A DNA stretch of 64,000 bases from Microbispora catharanthi (GCF_006334915.2 NZ_VDMA02000012.1:186001-250000), one strand, 5' to 3'; shown: positions 25,057 to 34,241, numbered from the stretch's first letter. The notes: generated from the sequence alone by a model not told the origin. Numbers and translations are program-made.

Positions 25057-25881
25057 TCAGGGCTTGCGGGCGACGGCTCCCACGATGCCGGACCGGCTCG
25101 TGTCGGCCGGCACCTCCCAGGGGACGTCGGGCCGCCACGCCTGCACGGGGACCAGGCCGGGCTCCAGCATCTCCAGGCCGTCGAAGTAGGACGCGATCCG
25201 CGCCAGCGGCCTGCCCGCGAGCCCGCCGGAGGAGGTGGCCGAGTAGACCTGCTTGCTCGCCTCGACGACCTCTTCCTGGATGTCGCCCTTGTGGATGTGC
25301 GACAGCACCAGGTGTCCGCCCGGGACCAGCCGTTCGCGGACGCTCGCCGCGATCCGGTCGGCGACCTCGTCCTCGGAGACGAAGTGGAGCACCGCGACCA
25401 TGAGCACGGCGAACGGCCGGGTGAAGTCGATGTGGGCCCGCACCGACGGGTCGTCGAAGATGGCGCCGGGGTCGCGCAGGTCACCGCTCATGACGATCGT
25501 GTCCGGGTTGTCGGCCAGCAGCGCCCGCGCGTGGACGAGGACGACGGGGTCGTTGTCCACATAGACGACCCGCGATCCCGGGGCGTGGCGCTGCGCGACC
25601 TGGTGGACGTTCTCCTGCGTCGGCAGCCCGGCGCCGATGTCGATGAACTGGGTGACGCCCGACTCGGCCAGGTGCCGTACGGCGCGGCCGAGGAAGCCGC
25701 GGTTCTCCCGGGCGATCTCCCGCCCGTCGTTGCCCATCTGGCGGCCGATGGCGAGCATCTTCTCGGCGGCCTCCCGGTCGGCCGGGAAGTTGTCCTTGCC
25801 GCCCAGGTAGTAGTCGTACATCCGGGCGACGCTGGGGACGGTGGGATCGATTCCCGCCGGTGCCTGTCCGAAGTTGTCCAT
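25057..25881 (-). CDS. SAM-dependent methyltransferase, Methyltransf_19 type (paralogue 1)
   Basis: A 274-residue protein of an actinomycete-expanded methyltransferase family (formerly DUF574). The N-terminal signature VPSVARMYDYYLGGKDNFPADREAAE, motif I FIDIGAGLPTQENVHQVA and post-I VVYVDNDPVV are all clear. A second paralogue with the same signatures lies at 50790-51599. The natural substrate of the family is not established. It converges with the exporter operon at a 39-nt gap. The ATG follows GAGGAG in the reverse strand. Confidence 0.9.
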   Translation of the reverse strand: MDNFGQAPAGIDPTVPSVARMYDYYLGGKDNFPADREAAEKMLAIGRQMGNDGREIARENRGFLGRAVRHLAESGVTQFIDIGAGLPTQENVHQVAQRHAPGSRVVYVDNDPVVLVHARALLADNPDTIVMSGDLRDPGAIFDDPSVRAHIDFTRPFAVLMVAVLHFVSEDEVADRIAASVRERLVPGGHLVLSHIHKGDIQEEVVEASKQVYSATSSGGLAGRPLARIASYFDGLEMLEPGLVPVQAWRPDVPWEVPADTSRSGIVGAVARKP

Positions 25882-25997
25882 GCGTCGCTCCTCGCCGGTG
25901 GGATCGCTCCCACGGATTCCATGACGTTGAAGATCATCCCCTGAGATTCACCCGCGGGCAATGGGGCAGCGGCACGGTGACGATCTCAGGAGGACGC

Positions 25998-26375
25998 ATG
26001 ACGCCACGCATGACCCTGACGGCGGCGGTGCTCAACGCACCCGACGCGCGCGAACTGGCGGCCTTCTACCAGCGGCTGCTGGGCTGGCCGATCGATGACG
26101 ACGAGCCCGGATGGGTGACGTTGCGCGTGCCCGGCGGCGGGACGGGCCTGTCGTTCCAGACCGAGAAGCTGTACGAGCGGCCCGTATGGCCCGCGGCGCC
26201 CGGGGAGCAGCAGATGATGCTCCACCTCGACATCGAGGTGGACGACCTCGACACCGCCGGGGCCCACGCCGTCGAGGCGGGCGCGACCCTCGCCGACCAC
26301 CAGCCGCAGGACGACGTGCGGGTCTACCTCGATCCGGCTGGGCACCCGTTCTGTCTCTGGGTCAGGACGGACTGA
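25998..26375 (+). CDS. VOC-family protein (glyoxalase-like)
   Basis: A 125-residue single-domain vicinal-oxygen-chelate protein. It opens with LTAAVLNAPDARELAAFY and RLLGWPIDDDEPGWVTL, the pattern of the small actinomycete VOC group. The second half has LHLDIEVDDLDTA and ends DPAGHPFCLWV, with the usual DPxGHPFC ending. Function could be an enzyme or a binding protein; the substrate is unknown. CAGGAGG lies 5 bp before the ATG. It is unrelated in detail to the VOC protein at 925-1359. Confidence 0.88.
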   Translation: MTPRMTLTAAVLNAPDARELAAFYQRLLGWPIDDDEPGWVTLRVPGGGTGLSFQTEKLYERPVWPAAPGEQQMMLHLDIEVDDLDTAGAHAVEAGATLADHQPQDDVRVYLDPAGHPFCLWVRTD

Positions 26376-26488
26376 CCGGCACCCTGATGATCTGGCGGCG
26401 GGGACGACGGACGTGTGAAAGCGGATTAATGCGGGCGACATTCCACAGACCGTGACCACGTAACAACGCCTGGTCAGACTTCCGGGGT

Positions 26489-27358
26489 ATGAGCGAACCG
26501 AGAAATGCCGCCGGCGGGGGCGGGCACGCGTCTCCCGGCCCGCATCCCCGGCCCCCGCATCACGGGCATACGCATCACCGGCACCACAGCGTCCGGTCCT
26601 GGCGGCGGGAGGTCGCGGAGCTGGCCGCGCTCTTCCTCGCCGTCGGCCTCGCCCACGTGCTCACCACCCTGCTCGGCCACCGGGACCCCGGCCCGGTGGT
26701 CCTCGTCGGCCTCGGCCTGGCGCTGATCCTCGGCTCGGCCGTGCACCGGCGGCTGTCGGCCTCGGGAGGCGTACGGCCGCGCGCCCGCGTCAGGGCGGAG
26801 CAGCCCACGAGCCTGTGGCGGGTGCGGGCCAGGGTCGCCGAGCGCCCCGGCCGCCTCGCCGCGCTCGCCGGGGCGTTCGCCCGGCTGCGCTGCAACATCC
26901 TCGCCCTGCAGATCGCGCCCGCCGGGAGCGCGTCGATGCTGCCGGGAGGCTGCGACGCCCTGGACGAGTTCATCGTCGAGGCCCCGGCCTCGCTGACGCC
27001 CCTCGACCTGTGGCGCGCGGTCGACCGGGCCGGCGGCGCGGAAGCCGTCATCGTCCCCGCCCAGGTCAGGGACCTCATCGACCCCGGTATCCAGGCGCTG
27101 CTGCTGGGTCGGCGCGTACGCGACGACCCGGGCGAGCTGGTCGCGGCCATGACCGAGTTGCTGCGCACGGCAGATATCCGCAGGCGTGGCCCCGGCGAGC
27201 CGGCCCCCGAGGAAGGACCGACCGTGATGGCCATCCCCCTGCCCGACGGCGGCGTGCTGGTGGCGCGGCGGCCGGACCTGCCGTTCACGCCGACCGAGAC
27301 GGCGCGGGCCGCCGCGCTGGCCGCGGCGGCCCGCAACCGTCAGTGGGCGGACGAGTGA
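26489..27358 (+). CDS. Membrane-anchored ACT-domain protein with His-rich N-terminus
   Basis: A 289-residue protein of unusual layout. Residues 13-33 are rich in His (about ten His in 21 residues). Two hydrophobic helices follow (about 42-62 and 68-88). Then comes a cytoplasmic ACT-like domain (about 110-190; LWRVRARVAERPGRLAALAGAF resembles an ACT beta-alpha start), and a C-terminal domain of unknown type. ACT domains usually bind amino acids and regulate enzymes. The His-rich tail suggests metal binding. The combination could be a membrane sensor; no partner gene is evident. The start is an ATG after TCCGGGG. Confidence 0.7.
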   Translation: MSEPRNAAGGGGHASPGPHPRPPHHGHTHHRHHSVRSWRREVAELAALFLAVGLAHVLTTLLGHRDPGPVVLVGLGLALILGSAVHRRLSASGGVRPRARVRAEQPTSLWRVRARVAERPGRLAALAGAFARLRCNILALQIAPAGSASMLPGGCDALDEFIVEAPASLTPLDLWRAVDRAGGAEAVIVPAQVRDLIDPGIQALLLGRRVRDDPGELVAAMTELLRTADIRRRGPGEPAPEEGPTVMAIPLPDGGVLVARRPDLPFTPTETARAAALAAAARNRQWADE

Positions 27359-27366
27359 GGTAGTCC

Positions 27367-28230
27367 TCAGCCCGCCGCGTCGAGCCGGCCGAGCTCCTCG
27401 GGCGACAGCTCCAGGTCCACCGCCTTCACCGAGTCGAGGATGGTCTCCGGCCGCGACGAGCCGGGGATCGGGATCACCACAGGCGCCTTGGCCAGCATCC
27501 AGGCCAGGCACACCTGCTGCGGGCTCACGTTGTGGGCCCGCGCCACCTCCGCGAACGGCGCGAAGCGCGAGCCCAGCTCGCCCGCCCTGGAGATGCCGCC
27601 GAGCGGGCTCCAGGGCAGGAACGCGATGTCCAGCTCCGCGCACAGCTCCAGCTCCGGCTCGCTGGAGCGGAAGGCCGGGGAGAACTGGTTCTGCACGCTG
27701 ACCAGACGGCCGCCGAGGATGTCGTCGGCCTGGCGGATCTGCTCGGGGTCGGCGTTCGAGATGCCGGCGTAACGGATCTTGCCCGCGTCCAGCAGGTCGC
27801 GGATCGCCCCGACCGACTCCTCGTACGGCACCCGCGGGTCCGGCCGGTGGAACTGGTAGAGGCCGATCGCGTCGACGCCCAGCCGCTTGAGCGAGGCGTC
27901 GCACGCCTGCTTCAGATAGTCGGGCGAGCCGTTGAGCGTCCACGAGCCGTCACCCGGGCGCAGGTGCCCGCCCTTGGTGGCGACCAGCACGTCCGAGGTG
28001 TCCCCGTCGTAGCTCGCCAGAGCCTTGGCGATCAGCAGCTCGTTGTGGCCCACCTCGTCCGCGTGCAGGTGGTAGGCGTCGGCCGTGTCGATGAGCGTCA
28101 CCCCGGCGTCCAGTGCCGCGTGGATGGTCGCGATCGAGCGCTGCTCGTCGGGCCGCCCCTCGATGGACATCGGCATGGCCCCGAGACCGATCGCGCCGAC
28201 CTGCACGTCGCCGATGCGGCGAGTCCGCAT
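27367..28230 (-). CDS. Aldo/keto reductase
   Basis: A 287-residue NADPH-dependent TIM-barrel reductase. The expected tetrad is present: Asp in LIDTADAYHLH with Tyr, Lys in VLVATKGGH, and His in GLYQFHRPDP. The nucleotide-binding end has VIPIPGSSRPETI. It reduces aldehydes or ketones, substrate unknown. The ATG at 28230 is chosen, with GAAGGGGG upstream; the open frame beyond it is a poor match. It converges with the ACT gene (8-nt gap) and is divergent from a LysR gene that probably controls it. Confidence 0.92.
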   Translation of the reverse strand: MRTRRIGDVQVGAIGLGAMPMSIEGRPDEQRSIATIHAALDAGVTLIDTADAYHLHADEVGHNELLIAKALASYDGDTSDVLVATKGGHLRPGDGSWTLNGSPDYLKQACDASLKRLGVDAIGLYQFHRPDPRVPYEESVGAIRDLLDAGKIRYAGISNADPEQIRQADDILGGRLVSVQNQFSPAFRSSEPELELCAELDIAFLPWSPLGGISRAGELGSRFAPFAEVARAHNVSPQQVCLAWMLAKAPVVIPIPGSSRPETILDSVKAVDLELSPEELGRLDAAG

Positions 28231-28249
28231 AAGAAGATCCCCCTTCGAA

Positions 28250-28274
28250 GGACACAGATCAGAGTTCTGTGTCC
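28250..28274. promoter_or_regulatory. Operator between the aldo/keto reductase and LysR genes
   Basis: GGACACAGA (28250-28258) and TCTGTGTCC (28266-28274) form a perfect 9-bp inverted repeat with a 7-base spacer. It lies 20 bp upstream of the reductase start and 72 bp upstream of the LysR start. LysR regulators usually bind interrupted dyads (T-N11-A) in such gaps, so the divergent LysR protein is the likely binder. Confidence 0.65.
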
Positions 28275-28346
28275 TATCCTGCGAATCCGGCATTAAGCCG
28301 TCCAACAGAAGATTTCGATCGCATTGAGCAGCGTGGGTGATAAGCG

Positions 28347-29219
28347 GTGGAGTTGCGGCAGCTCAGGTACTTCGTGGCGGTCGCCGAGGAGAGCCACTTC
28401 ACTCAGGCGGCCGATCGTCTGCACATCGCACAGTCGGGCCTGTCGGCGTCCATCCGCGCGCTCGAACGCGAGCTGGGCGCCGACCTGTTCCGGCGCAACA
28501 CCCGGCAGGTGCGGCTCACACCCGAGGGCCGGGCGCTGCTGGTGGAGGCCCGCAGGGCGCTCGCGGCGAGCGACGCGGCCCGTGACGCCGTGGCCGCCGT
28601 CCAGGGTCTGCTGCGCGGATCGCTGTCCATCGGCTCCCTGCAGTGCCTGCACGCGGTGGACCTGCCGACGGTGCTCGCCGGGTTCGTGGCGGCCCATCCC
28701 GGGCTCGACATCCGGCTGCGCCACGGCGGCTCGGGCGAGCTGGTCGAGCAGGTGCGCGAGGGCCGCCTGGACCTCGCCCTGGTGTCCCGCCCGGCGCGCG
28801 AGCCCGACGACGTCGTGGTGGCCCCTCTCGCGGCCGAGCCGCTCGTGCTGGCCTGCGCGCCGGGGCACCCGCTGGCCGCGCTCGGGAGAGTGGGGCTGGC
28901 GGCGCTGCGGGGCGAGCGGTTCGTGGACTTCCCGCCGGACTGGGGCACCCGGACGCGGGCCGACGAGGCGCTCGCCGCCGCCGGTGTCGACCGGCACGTG
29001 GCCCTGGAGGTCACCGACGTCCACTCCCTGCTCGATCTCGTGGGGAACGGCCTCGGCGTCGCGCTGGTCCCGCGGTCGTTCTCGGCGAAGACCGCTCGCG
29101 TGCGCTTCCTGGAACTCGCGGACCCGGCGCCGATGTGGGAGACCGTGGCGGTGAGCGGGGCGCCCGGCGGCGCCGCGGCGGCGGCGTTGCTGGACGAGAT
29201 CCACCGCGCCGCTCGATAG
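28347..29219 (+). CDS. LysR-family transcriptional regulator
   Basis: A 290-residue LysR regulator. The winged helix is at residues 1-60 (LRQLRYFVAVAEESHFTQAADRLHIAQSGLSASI is the canonical start) and the periplasmic-binding-like effector domain covers about 90-290. The GTG start begins the homology directly. It is divergent from the aldo/keto reductase, with an inverted repeat between them, so it most likely controls that gene and itself in response to a small molecule. Confidence 0.93.
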   Translation: MELRQLRYFVAVAEESHFTQAADRLHIAQSGLSASIRALERELGADLFRRNTRQVRLTPEGRALLVEARRALAASDAARDAVAAVQGLLRGSLSIGSLQCLHAVDLPTVLAGFVAAHPGLDIRLRHGGSGELVEQVREGRLDLALVSRPAREPDDVVVAPLAAEPLVLACAPGHPLAALGRVGLAALRGERFVDFPPDWGTRTRADEALAAAGVDRHVALEVTDVHSLLDLVGNGLGVALVPRSFSAKTARVRFLELADPAPMWETVAVSGAPGGAAAAALLDEIHRAAR

Positions 29220-29324
29220 GTTTCTAGTCAAAAATCACCCAAGTTGGTATATAACACCTCATAAGACTTCGGGGGTTCGGTCCCAGGGCCGCCCGAACAG
29301 CCGACGACCACGAAGGCGGCTCCT

Positions 29325-29468
29325 ATGAGCGTGCACGTCCACGTCCGCCTCAACGACGGTTACGCCGTCACCGAGGACGGACAGCTGCTGGAGCTGACCA
29401 GTTGCCACTGCGGCGCCTCGTGGGAGACGACCTACCAGGTGGACGAGGGCGAACCCGAAAGCATCTGA
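29325..29468 (+). CDS. 47-residue microprotein with a Cys-x-Cys motif
   Basis: An unrecognised small protein: ATG at 29325, TGA at 29466-29468. The codons show strong G/C third-position bias throughout, which argues for a real gene. It is acidic, begins MSVHVHVRLNDGY and has TSCHCGASWE in the second half; two cysteines two residues apart might bind metal or be redox-active. It stands alone between LysR and the glycosyltransferase gene with only a weak Shine-Dalgarno (AAGG). No function is assigned. Confidence 0.6.
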   Translation: MSVHVHVRLNDGYAVTEDGQLLELTSCHCGASWETTYQVDEGEPESI

Positions 29469-29654
29469 CCCACCGGGATCCGGGCGCTCCGGCCCCGCAA
29501 CCGGGACTCCAGGCGGCTCGGGCCCCGCGGCCGGGACTCGATGCCCAGGGCTCCGGGCGGCTTCCTTCATCGGATCCTCATGCGGATCTCAGCGGAGGCC
29601 GAGACGCGCTTCCTAGCGTCGTGAGACGACGACACGACGCGAAGGACGATCCCG

Positions 29655-31649
29655 GTGACCGTTGACACACTCCGCCCGCCCCGGCCGGCCGTGGGAGCCG
29701 TACCCCGCCGGGTGCCCGCCCGGCTCGCCCCGGCCGTGCTGCTCGCCGCCACAGCGGTGCTGTACGTCTGGGGCCTCGGCGCCTCCGGCTGGGCCAACTC
29801 GTTCTACTCGGCGGCCGTCCAGGCGGGCAGCGCGAGCTGGCAGGCCTTCTTCTTCGGCGCCTCCGACGCGGCCGGCGCCATCACCGTGGACAAGACGCCC
29901 GCGGCGCTGTGGCCGATGGCCCTCAGCGTGCGGCTGTTCGGGCTGAACTCCTGGAGCATCCTGGTCCCCCAGGCGCTGATGGGCACGGCCGCCGTGGGCG
30001 TGCTGTACGCCACCGTCCGCCGCCGTTTCCCCGTCTGGGGGGCGCTGCTGGCGGGCGCGGTCATGGCGCTGACCCCGGTGGCCGTGCTGATGTTCCGGTT
30101 CAACAACCCCGACGCGCTGCTGGTGCTGCTGCTCACGCTGGCGGCGTACTTCCTGGTGCGGGCGCAGGAGAAGGCGGAGACCCGCTGGCTGGTCCTCGCC
30201 GCGCTCTGCGTCGGCACCGGATTCCTCGCCAAGATGCTCCAGGCGTTCCTCGTGCTGCCGGGCTTCGCGCTCGTCTACCTGGTCGCGGCTCCGGCGAGCC
30301 TGCGCCGGCGGCTCGGACAGCTCGCCCTCGCGGGCCTGGCCGTCCTCGTGTCGGCCGGATGGTGGCCGGCGATCGTCGCGGCGATCCCCGCCGGCTCCCG
30401 GCCGTACATCGGAGGGTCGCAGGACGACAGCGTGCTTGAGCTCGCGCTCGGCTACAACGGCCTCGGCCGGCTCAACGGCGACGAGGCCGGCGGGCTCGGC
30501 AACACCAACCAGCAGGCCGGGCTGCTGCGCCTGTTCGACACCGAGGCCGGCGGGCAGATCTCCTGGCTGCTGCCCGCCGCGCTCATCCTGCTGGTGGCCG
30601 GGCTGTGGCTGCTGCGCCGGGCCCCGCGTACCGACCCGGCCCGCGCCGCGCTCGGCGTGTGGGGCGGCTGGCTGCTGGTGACCGGCCTGATCTTCAGCCT
30701 GATGCAGGGGATCTTCCACGCGTACTACACGGTCGCGCTGGCCCCGCCCGTCGCCGCGCTCGTGGGCATGGGCGCGGCCCTGCTGTGGGAGCGCAGGCAC
30801 CGCCCCGCCGCCGTCGTCACGCTCGCGGCGACCGTGGTCGTGACCGCCTGGTGGGCCTCGGTGCTGCTGTCACGCGCCTCCGGACGGCTCCCCTGGCCGG
30901 CGCTTGCGGTCCCGGCCGCCGGCGCGGTCGCCGCCGTGGCGATCCTCGCCCTGTGGCGGGCGCGCGTGCGGCTGTTCGCCACGGCCGCCGTCGCCGGGCT
31001 CGTGGCCTGCCTGGCCGGCCCTGCGGCGTACGCCGTGGAGACGGCGGCCACCCCGCACACGGGCGCCATCCCCTCGGCGGGCCCGAGCGCCTTCGGCGGA
31101 CCCGGCGGCTTCGGCGCGCGCGGGGCCTTCGGGCGGGGCGGCCTCAACGGCGGTCCGCGCGGCGCGTTCCCCGGACGGACCGGTCAGGGCGGGTTCCCCG
31201 GCGGGTTCGGCGGCGGGCGCGGCATGGGCCCGGGAGGTGGCCCAGGAGGTGGTGCGGGCGGCGGGCTGCTGAACGCGGCGACGCCCGGCGCCGCGCTCAC
31301 CGCGCTGCTGTCCGCCGACGCGGGACGCTACACCTGGGTCGCGGCGACCGTCGGCTCCAACAACGCCGCCGGATATCAGCTGGCCACCGAGGAACCCGTC
31401 ATGGCCGTCGGCGGCTTCAACGGCACCGATCCCGCGCCCACGCTGGCGCGGTTCCAGCAGTACGTCGCCGAGGGACGGATCCACTACTTCATCGGCACGG
31501 GCATGGGCATGGGCCGCGGCGGAACGAACGGCGGCGACGAGGCCACCCGGATCGCCGCGTGGGTGCAGGAGACCTTCGAGCCGCGGACCGTGGACGGCGT
31601 CACGGTCTTCGACCTCACCACCGCGGCCACTCCGGCGACGGCCGCCTGA
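29655..31649 (+). CDS. GT39/ArnT-like membrane glycosyltransferase
   Basis: A 664-residue multi-pass membrane protein of the dolichyl-phosphate-mannose/ArnT-like family, which moves a sugar from a polyprenyl phosphate to a lipid or protein on the outer face of the membrane. The first loop after TM1 contains the acidic site region (FFFGASDAAGAITVDKTPAA). About 11-12 helices follow to residue 460. Residues about 475-545 are a Gly/Phe/Arg-rich low-complexity loop, and 545-664 form a compact extracytoplasmic domain. The exact donor and acceptor are unknown. Start chosen at GTG 29655 at the beginning of homology. Confidence 0.88.
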   Translation: MTVDTLRPPRPAVGAVPRRVPARLAPAVLLAATAVLYVWGLGASGWANSFYSAAVQAGSASWQAFFFGASDAAGAITVDKTPAALWPMALSVRLFGLNSWSILVPQALMGTAAVGVLYATVRRRFPVWGALLAGAVMALTPVAVLMFRFNNPDALLVLLLTLAAYFLVRAQEKAETRWLVLAALCVGTGFLAKMLQAFLVLPGFALVYLVAAPASLRRRLGQLALAGLAVLVSAGWWPAIVAAIPAGSRPYIGGSQDDSVLELALGYNGLGRLNGDEAGGLGNTNQQAGLLRLFDTEAGGQISWLLPAALILLVAGLWLLRRAPRTDPARAALGVWGGWLLVTGLIFSLMQGIFHAYYTVALAPPVAALVGMGAALLWERRHRPAAVVTLAATVVVTAWWASVLLSRASGRLPWPALAVPAAGAVAAVAILALWRARVRLFATAAVAGLVACLAGPAAYAVETAATPHTGAIPSAGPSAFGGPGGFGARGAFGRGGLNGGPRGAFPGRTGQGGFPGGFGGGRGMGPGGGPGGGAGGGLLNAATPGAALTALLSADAGRYTWVAATVGSNNAAGYQLATEEPVMAVGGFNGTDPAPTLARFQQYVAEGRIHYFIGTGMGMGRGGTNGGDEATRIAAWVQETFEPRTVDGVTVFDLTTAATPATAA

Positions 31650-31655
31650 CCGTGC

Positions 31656-32450
31656 TCACCGATGAGCGCGGGCGATGATCTCCAGCAACGCGGTGTGCGT
31701 CTCCCGGTCGGCAGCCACGACGAGCCCGCCGGCACCGGTGTGCAGTGGTTCGCCGTGGATGCCGGTCACCACGCATCCGGCGGCCTGGCACAGCGCGATC
31801 CCGCTCGCGAAGTGCACGCTGTCGCGCAGACGGCCGTCGGTGACGTACGCGGCGCGCCGCCCGGTGGCGACCCACGCCACCGCCAGAGTGGTGGAGACGA
31901 CCCGGGGGTGGAAACGCTCGGCGAAGCTCGGATCGGCGAGGAGCCGAGCGGCCAGGAAGTCCGGTGCGTTCGGGAACGGCGGATCGAGGTTGACGTCCAC
32001 CAGTCGCGACTCGGCCGACGGCGTGAGCGGCTCGTCCACGGCGTCCCGGCGGACGTACGCGTGAACGCCGTCCGTCCAGAACACCTCACCCGCGAACGGG
32101 TCGGCACAGGCCGCAGCCGTGATGGTCGAGCCCACGCGCAGGGCGACGTTCACCGCGACGAGCATGGTGCGCGCGGCGTAGTTCCGCGTGCCGCACAGGG
32201 GATCGACCAGCCACATGCGCTCCGCGCCGTCCCGCCCGGTGCGGCCGCTCTCCTCGCCTGTCACGGCGTCGTCCGGACGAGCCGTGCGGATGACGTCGAG
32301 GATGGCCTTCTCCGCTTCGATGTCCGCGACCGTGGCGAAGTCGTCCGCGGATTTCGCGAAGCGCGTCAGCGATGTCCCCCACATGGAGCGCACGACGGCG
32401 GCTCCGGCCTGCGCGGCCGTCAGGGCCAGTTCCTCGTCCGTGATCGACAC
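31656..32450 (-). CDS. Inositol-monophosphatase-like protein lacking metal ligands
   Basis: A 264-residue protein with the IMPase fold. GEESG keeps the first metal-site Glu, but the key motif normally reading DPxDGTxN is DPLCGTRN here, so the second Asp ligand is Cys. The C-terminal motif normally containing Trp-Asp before an Ala-rich helix reads SVHFASGIALCQAAG, so that Asp also appears lost. I read the Cys directly from the codons (TGC). With two of the usual Mg ligands missing it is probably not an ordinary Mg-dependent phosphatase; it may have a different activity or a regulatory role. It converges with the glycosyltransferase gene at a 6-nt gap. Confidence 0.8.
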   Translation of the reverse strand: MSITDEELALTAAQAGAAVVRSMWGTSLTRFAKSADDFATVADIEAEKAILDVIRTARPDDAVTGEESGRTGRDGAERMWLVDPLCGTRNYAARTMLVAVNVALRVGSTITAAACADPFAGEVFWTDGVHAYVRRDAVDEPLTPSAESRLVDVNLDPPFPNAPDFLAARLLADPSFAERFHPRVVSTTLAVAWVATGRRAAYVTDGRLRDSVHFASGIALCQAAGCVVTGIHGEPLHTGAGGLVVAADRETHTALLEIIARAHR

Positions 32451-32630
32451 GGAACAGGACTATCACGACCCGGGTGACGCTGGTCGGCGCCGTCATGATG
32501 AGCGGGTGACGGCGCCTCGGCTCTCCGCGGCAGGTGCTCCCGGCCGTCGCTAGGCGGGGCTCTCCCCAAGGCCATCGGTTCTCACTAGGCTGATCCAGAA
32601 GTTTCCTCTGTTCAGGTGTTGGAGCCGCTC

Positions 32631-34214
32631 ATGTCCCCCGCCTCGCCGGATGTCGCCCTCGCCCGCCGCCAGTCGCTCGCGGACCTGCTCCGGCGCTCCG
32701 CCCGGCGGCACCCCGGCCGTCTGGCCGTGGCGGACGCGGCCCGATCCCGTACGTATGCGGAGCTCGACGAGGACGTGACGCGAGTGGCGGGCGCGCTGGC
32801 CGCGCGGGGTGTGCGTCCCGGAGACCGCGTGGCGGTGCTGTCGCGCAACAGCGTGGACTACGTGCGGACGATCTTCGGCGTGGCCCGCGCCGGGGCCGTC
32901 CTCGTGCCGGTCAACTTCATGCTCGGCTCCGACGAGATCGCCTACGTCCTGTCCCACTCCGGCGCGGTCGCGCTGATCGCTCAGGACGCCCTGCTGCCGG
33001 TGGCGCGGGACGCGGCCAAGCAGGCCGACGGGCTGCGGCTGCGCATGGTGTACGGCCCGGCGCCCGAGGAGGGCTGGGAGTCGTTCGACTCGCTGCTTCG
33101 GGAGGATGTGGCCGAGCCGATCGTGCCGATCGGGCCGGACGACCCCGCGCAGATCCTCTACACCTCGGGCACGGAGTCACGCCCGAAGGGCGCCGTGCTG
33201 TCCCACGCCGCACTGATCGCCCAGTATGCGAGCTGCGTCATCGACGGCGGCATGACCCGCGACGATGTCGAACTGCACGCGATGCCGCTGTTCCACTGCG
33301 CCCAGCAGCACTGCTTCCTGGTGCCGGACATCCAGCTGGGCGCCTCCAGCCACATCCTCCCCGGAGCCGACCCGGCCGCCGTGCTGGAGGCGATAGAGCG
33401 CCACGGGGTGACCAAGTTCTTCGCCCCGCCCACGGTGTGGATCTCGCTGCTGCGCCACCCGGACTTCGACCGGCGCGACCTGTCCTCACTCCGCAAGGGC
33501 TACTACGGCGCGGCGATCATGCCGGTCGAGGTGCTGAGGGAGATCGCCGAGCGGCTGCCTGATGTGCGCCTGTGGAACTTCTACGGCCAGACCGAGATGG
33601 CGCCTGTCGCGGTGATGCTGCAGCCGGAGGACCAGATCCGTAAGGCGGGCTCGGCCGGCCAGGCCGCCCTGAACGTCGAGACCAGGGTCGTCGACGCCGA
33701 CGGCAACGACGTTCCTCCCGGGGAGATCGGCGAGATCGTGCACCGCAGCCCGCACGCGATCCTCGGCTACCTGGACGACCCCGAGAAGACCGCCGAGGCG
33801 TTCCGGGGCGGCTGGTTCCACTCGGGCGACCTCGGGGTGATGGACGAGGAGGGCTACCTCACGGTCGTCGACCGGATCAAGGACATGATCAAGACCGGTG
33901 GGGAGAACGTCGCCAGCCGCGAGGTCGAGGAGGTCGTCTACGAGCACCCGGCGGTCGCGGAGGTGGCCGTCGTCGGCGTCCGCCACCCGAGCTGGATCGA
34001 GGCGGTCGTCGCGATCGTGGTGACCAAGCCGGGCGTGACCGTCACCGAGGAGGAACTGCGGGCCCACGTCCGGGCGCGGCTCGCCGCGTTCAAGGTGCCC
34101 AAGGCCATCGCCTTCGTGGACGCGCTGCCGAAGAACCCGAGCGGCAAGATCCTCAAGCGCGAGCTCCGGGACCGCCACGCCGCCCTCGCCGACCGCATCC
34201 CCGGCACCCGCTGA
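32631..34214 (+). CDS. Fatty-acyl-CoA synthetase-like AMP-forming ligase
   Basis: A 527-residue ANL-family acyl-CoA synthetase. The P-loop is ILYTSGTESRPKGA, the core motif FYGQTEMAP, then GWFHSGDLG and DRIKDMIKTGGENV, and the catalytic Lys lies in NPSGKILKREL. It activates a fatty or aryl acid to the adenylate and thioester. The ATG at 32631 has GGAG 6 nt upstream; a GTG 15 nt earlier is possible. It stands alone and has no obvious pathway partner. Confidence 0.93.
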   Translation: MSPASPDVALARRQSLADLLRRSARRHPGRLAVADAARSRTYAELDEDVTRVAGALAARGVRPGDRVAVLSRNSVDYVRTIFGVARAGAVLVPVNFMLGSDEIAYVLSHSGAVALIAQDALLPVARDAAKQADGLRLRMVYGPAPEEGWESFDSLLREDVAEPIVPIGPDDPAQILYTSGTESRPKGAVLSHAALIAQYASCVIDGGMTRDDVELHAMPLFHCAQQHCFLVPDIQLGASSHILPGADPAAVLEAIERHGVTKFFAPPTVWISLLRHPDFDRRDLSSLRKGYYGAAIMPVEVLREIAERLPDVRLWNFYGQTEMAPVAVMLQPEDQIRKAGSAGQAALNVETRVVDADGNDVPPGEIGEIVHRSPHAILGYLDDPEKTAEAFRGGWFHSGDLGVMDEEGYLTVVDRIKDMIKTGGENVASREVEEVVYEHPAVAEVAVVGVRHPSWIEAVVAIVVTKPGVTVTEEELRAHVRARLAAFKVPKAIAFVDALPKNPSGKILKRELRDRHAALADRIPGTR

Positions 34215-34241
34215 ACCGTCGTGTACCCGGCCGTGGAGCGT

